DNA from: Acidovorax delafieldii
GTDB taxonomy: Bacteria > Pseudomonadota > Gammaproteobacteria > Burkholderiales > Burkholderiaceae_C
DNA: 7,519 nt
Reading direction: 5' to 3'
NCBI GenBank assembly: GCA_002327945.1
Contig: DCVY01000209.1
Coordinates: forward strand, 1 to 7,519
The position numbers were made by a program, and so were the translations under genes. Position 1 is the stretch's first letter. Each line of letters begins with the position of its first letter. This document shows, in pieces, positions 6,161 to 7,519 of the stretch. Under the pieces are notes generated by a model that had not been told where the DNA came from, did no database searches, and worked only from the letters and a program-made list of their open reading frames with translations.

Positions 6161-7504
6161 ATGCCCCCAGAAACACCGTTCGACCTGAAATTTACCTCCC
6201 GTGAAGTCACCGCCTGGGGTGGCCTAGCCCTTTTGAAACGCATGCTCGACGGTATGGGATTTAAAGAAGCGGTGCGAAACTGGGATTTACCCCAGCCCGG
6301 CTCCAACCGGGGATATCGCCCAGAGCAACTCATTGAGCAAATGATCGTCAGTATCTGGTGCGGAGCAGCCCGTTTCGCTCACGCCGATATCACCCGCCTG
6401 GACAGCACCCTGGTGCGCCTGTTTGACTGGGGCAAAGCTGCGGGCCACAAAGCCATCGTTCGCTTGTTCCAACGCTTTGACCAAGTGAGCGCCAGCCGGG
6501 TGCAAAGCAGCAGCTACCGTTGGCTCTTTGACAAACTCCAACTCAACCCCATCACCCTGGACGTGGACTCCACGGTACTCACCCGCTGGGGCAGCCAAAT
6601 TCAGGGTGGGGCCAAGGGCTACAACCCCAAGAACAAAGGCAGACAGAGTCACCACCCGCTGATGGCGTTCGTGGCCGACTGGAGGTTGGTGGCCAACTTC
6701 TGGCTGCGCCCGGACAACACTGCATCAAGTAACAACATTGAGAGCTTTCTTGAATCCACCTTGGAGAATCTGGGGGATACCAAGGTGGGACTGTTTCGAG
6801 CGGACAGTGGCTTTTACGACCAGGTAATCGTGGCCTGGCTCAAAGCCAAGAAGATCAGCCACATCATCAGCGCCCGACTGACCCAGGCGTTGCAGCAATC
6901 CATAGTGGAGCAGTGCAAATGGCAGCAAGTCGAGGTCGGCTTGGAAGTCTCCGAGCTGAGCTACCAACCGCACGGCTGGGCCGCACCGCAACGCATGGTG
7001 GTGGTGCGCCAGCACATCAAACGCAAGAATGGGGCCGTGGCGGGTAAGACCCTGTCGCTGTTTGCCGATGACCCGGATCTGCAGGGCTGGCGCTATGGGG
7101 CGATGCTGACCGATTTGAGAATTCCTGCCCTGGAGGTGTGGCGTCTATACCGTGGGCGCGCTGATTGCGAGAACCGGATCAAGGAGCTCAAGGCGGACTT
7201 TGGCCTGGATAGCTTTGTGCTCAGAGACTTCTGGGCTACGGAGGCAGCGCTGGGGGTATCCATGCTCAGCTACAACCTGATGAGTGTGTTTCGCCATGCA
7301 GTGATGCGCCAGAAGGTGCATCACACGCTGTCCACGCTGCACCATCAGGTTCTGGCCGTAGGGGCGCTGTGGGATGACAACTCGAAAAATACCAAGCACA
7401 CGTTTCGATTGGCAGTGGCCCGAAAACGAAGGCCGTGGTTTGAGGGGCTATGGACCAATGCCGGGGAGCCGGTGAGACTCACGCCAGTGCCTTCAAATTC
7501 CTAA
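6161..7504 (+). CDS. IS1380-family DDE transposase
   Basis: A 447-residue cut-and-paste DDE transposase of the IS1380 family (DDE_Tnp_1 fold), which acts on the terminal repeats at 6027-6045 and 7501-7519. Family stretches are FTSREVTAWGGLALLKRMLD (11-30), GSNRGYRPEQLIEQMIVSIW (47-66), ITLDVDSTV (131-139, first catalytic Asp at D134 or D136), AKGYNPKNKGRQSHHPLMAF (151-170), FRADSGFYD (212-220, second Asp D215) and YRGRADCENRIKELK (330-344, catalytic Glu E337). All three acidic positions are present and the frame is uninterrupted, so the enzyme looks functional. The start ATG 6161 has GGAG 5 bases upstream. The TAA stop (7502-7504) lies inside the right terminal repeat, so coding sequence reaches the very end of the element. 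The AT content is somewhat higher than in nnr, in keeping with foreign origin. Confidence 0.95.
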   Translation: MPPETPFDLKFTSREVTAWGGLALLKRMLDGMGFKEAVRNWDLPQPGSNRGYRPEQLIEQMIVSIWCGAARFAHADITRLDSTLVRLFDWGKAAGHKAIVRLFQRFDQVSASRVQSSSYRWLFDKLQLNPITLDVDSTVLTRWGSQIQGGAKGYNPKNKGRQSHHPLMAFVADWRLVANFWLRPDNTASSNNIESFLESTLENLGDTKVGLFRADSGFYDQVIVAWLKAKKISHIISARLTQALQQSIVEQCKWQQVEVGLEVSELSYQPHGWAAPQRMVVVRQHIKRKNGAVAGKTLSLFADDPDLQGWRYGAMLTDLRIPALEVWRLYRGRADCENRIKELKADFGLDSFVLRDFWATEAALGVSMLSYNLMSVFRHAVMRQKVHHTLSTLHHQVLAVGALWDDNSKNTKHTFRLAVARKRRPWFEGLWTNAGEPVRLTPVPSNS

Positions 7505-7519
7505 TGGACAATCTCGGTT
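7501..7519 (-). repeat. Right terminal inverted repeat (IRR) of the IS
   Basis: CTAATGGACAATCTCGGTT is the exact reverse complement of 6027-6045. It contains the transposase stop codon and ends on the last base of the window. Confidence 0.93.

Larger units (their letters stand above)
6027..7519 (+). mobile_element. Complete IS1380-family insertion sequence
   Basis: One intact IS1380-type transposase gene is flanked by perfect terminal inverted repeats: AACCGAGATTGTCCATTAG at 6027-6045 and its reverse complement at 7501-7519. If the element begins at CC, as many IS1380 members do, it spans 6029-7517 (1489 bp) with 17-bp repeats. The bases AA/TT outside are then either part of the repeat or chance. 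The family usually makes a short target duplication, but the window ends at the right repeat, so it cannot be seen. TGAA precedes CC on the left and the right flank starts TT, so a duplication directly abutting CC/GG is not supported. The element lies immediately after the nnr stop codon in the same orientation. It has no passenger gene. Confidence 0.92.

Noticed and set aside
1..7519. CRISPR array, tRNA, rRNA, toxin-antitoxin or defence genes
   Set aside because: No regularly spaced repeats, no tRNA-like folds and no matching protein families were seen on either strand.

Overview
The window looks like chromosomal DNA of a high-GC betaproteobacterium, most likely in Comamonadaceae (Acidovorax/Comamonas/Rhodoferax-like). 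The grounds are the Burkholderiales-type Kup sequence, the GshA-type glutamate-cysteine ligase, and a short AT-rich repeat resembling one I recall from genomes of this family. This placement comes from recognition of the sequences, not from a database search.

Layout. Three genes lie on the minus strand, read from right to left. A gshA gene (2857-4152) makes gamma-glutamylcysteine for glutathione. A kup gene (827-2701) encodes a low-affinity K+ uptake permease. A benE gene (1-692, cut by the left window edge) encodes a benzoate/H+ symporter-family membrane protein. A short repeat (about 755-816) separates kup from benE. On the plus strand, 4239-4444 holds the broken C-terminal remains of a LysR-type regulator. 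It is followed by nnr (4500-6020), the bifunctional NAD(P)HX epimerase/dehydratase. Just after the nnr stop codon sits a structurally complete IS1380-family insertion sequence (about 6027-7519) with 17-19 bp perfect terminal inverted repeats and one intact transposase gene. The window ends on the outer edge of its right inverted repeat.

How the genes relate. The intact non-mobile genes are housekeeping or transport functions: glutathione synthesis, K+ uptake, nicotinamide cofactor repair and aromatic acid uptake. gshA and kup are codirectional with no clear terminator between them, so they may share a transcript, but the gap is about 155 bp and this is unproven. The gshA-nnr interval is a small scar of genome decay (the LysR remnant), and nnr is now bounded downstream by the IS.

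I see no new defence, phage or biosynthetic system. The most interesting non-coding structure is inside the IS left end. A near-perfect palindrome there carries an extra copy of the inner part of the terminal repeat, and a second hairpin lies just ahead of the transposase ribosome binding site. Together they suggest self-regulation of the transposase.
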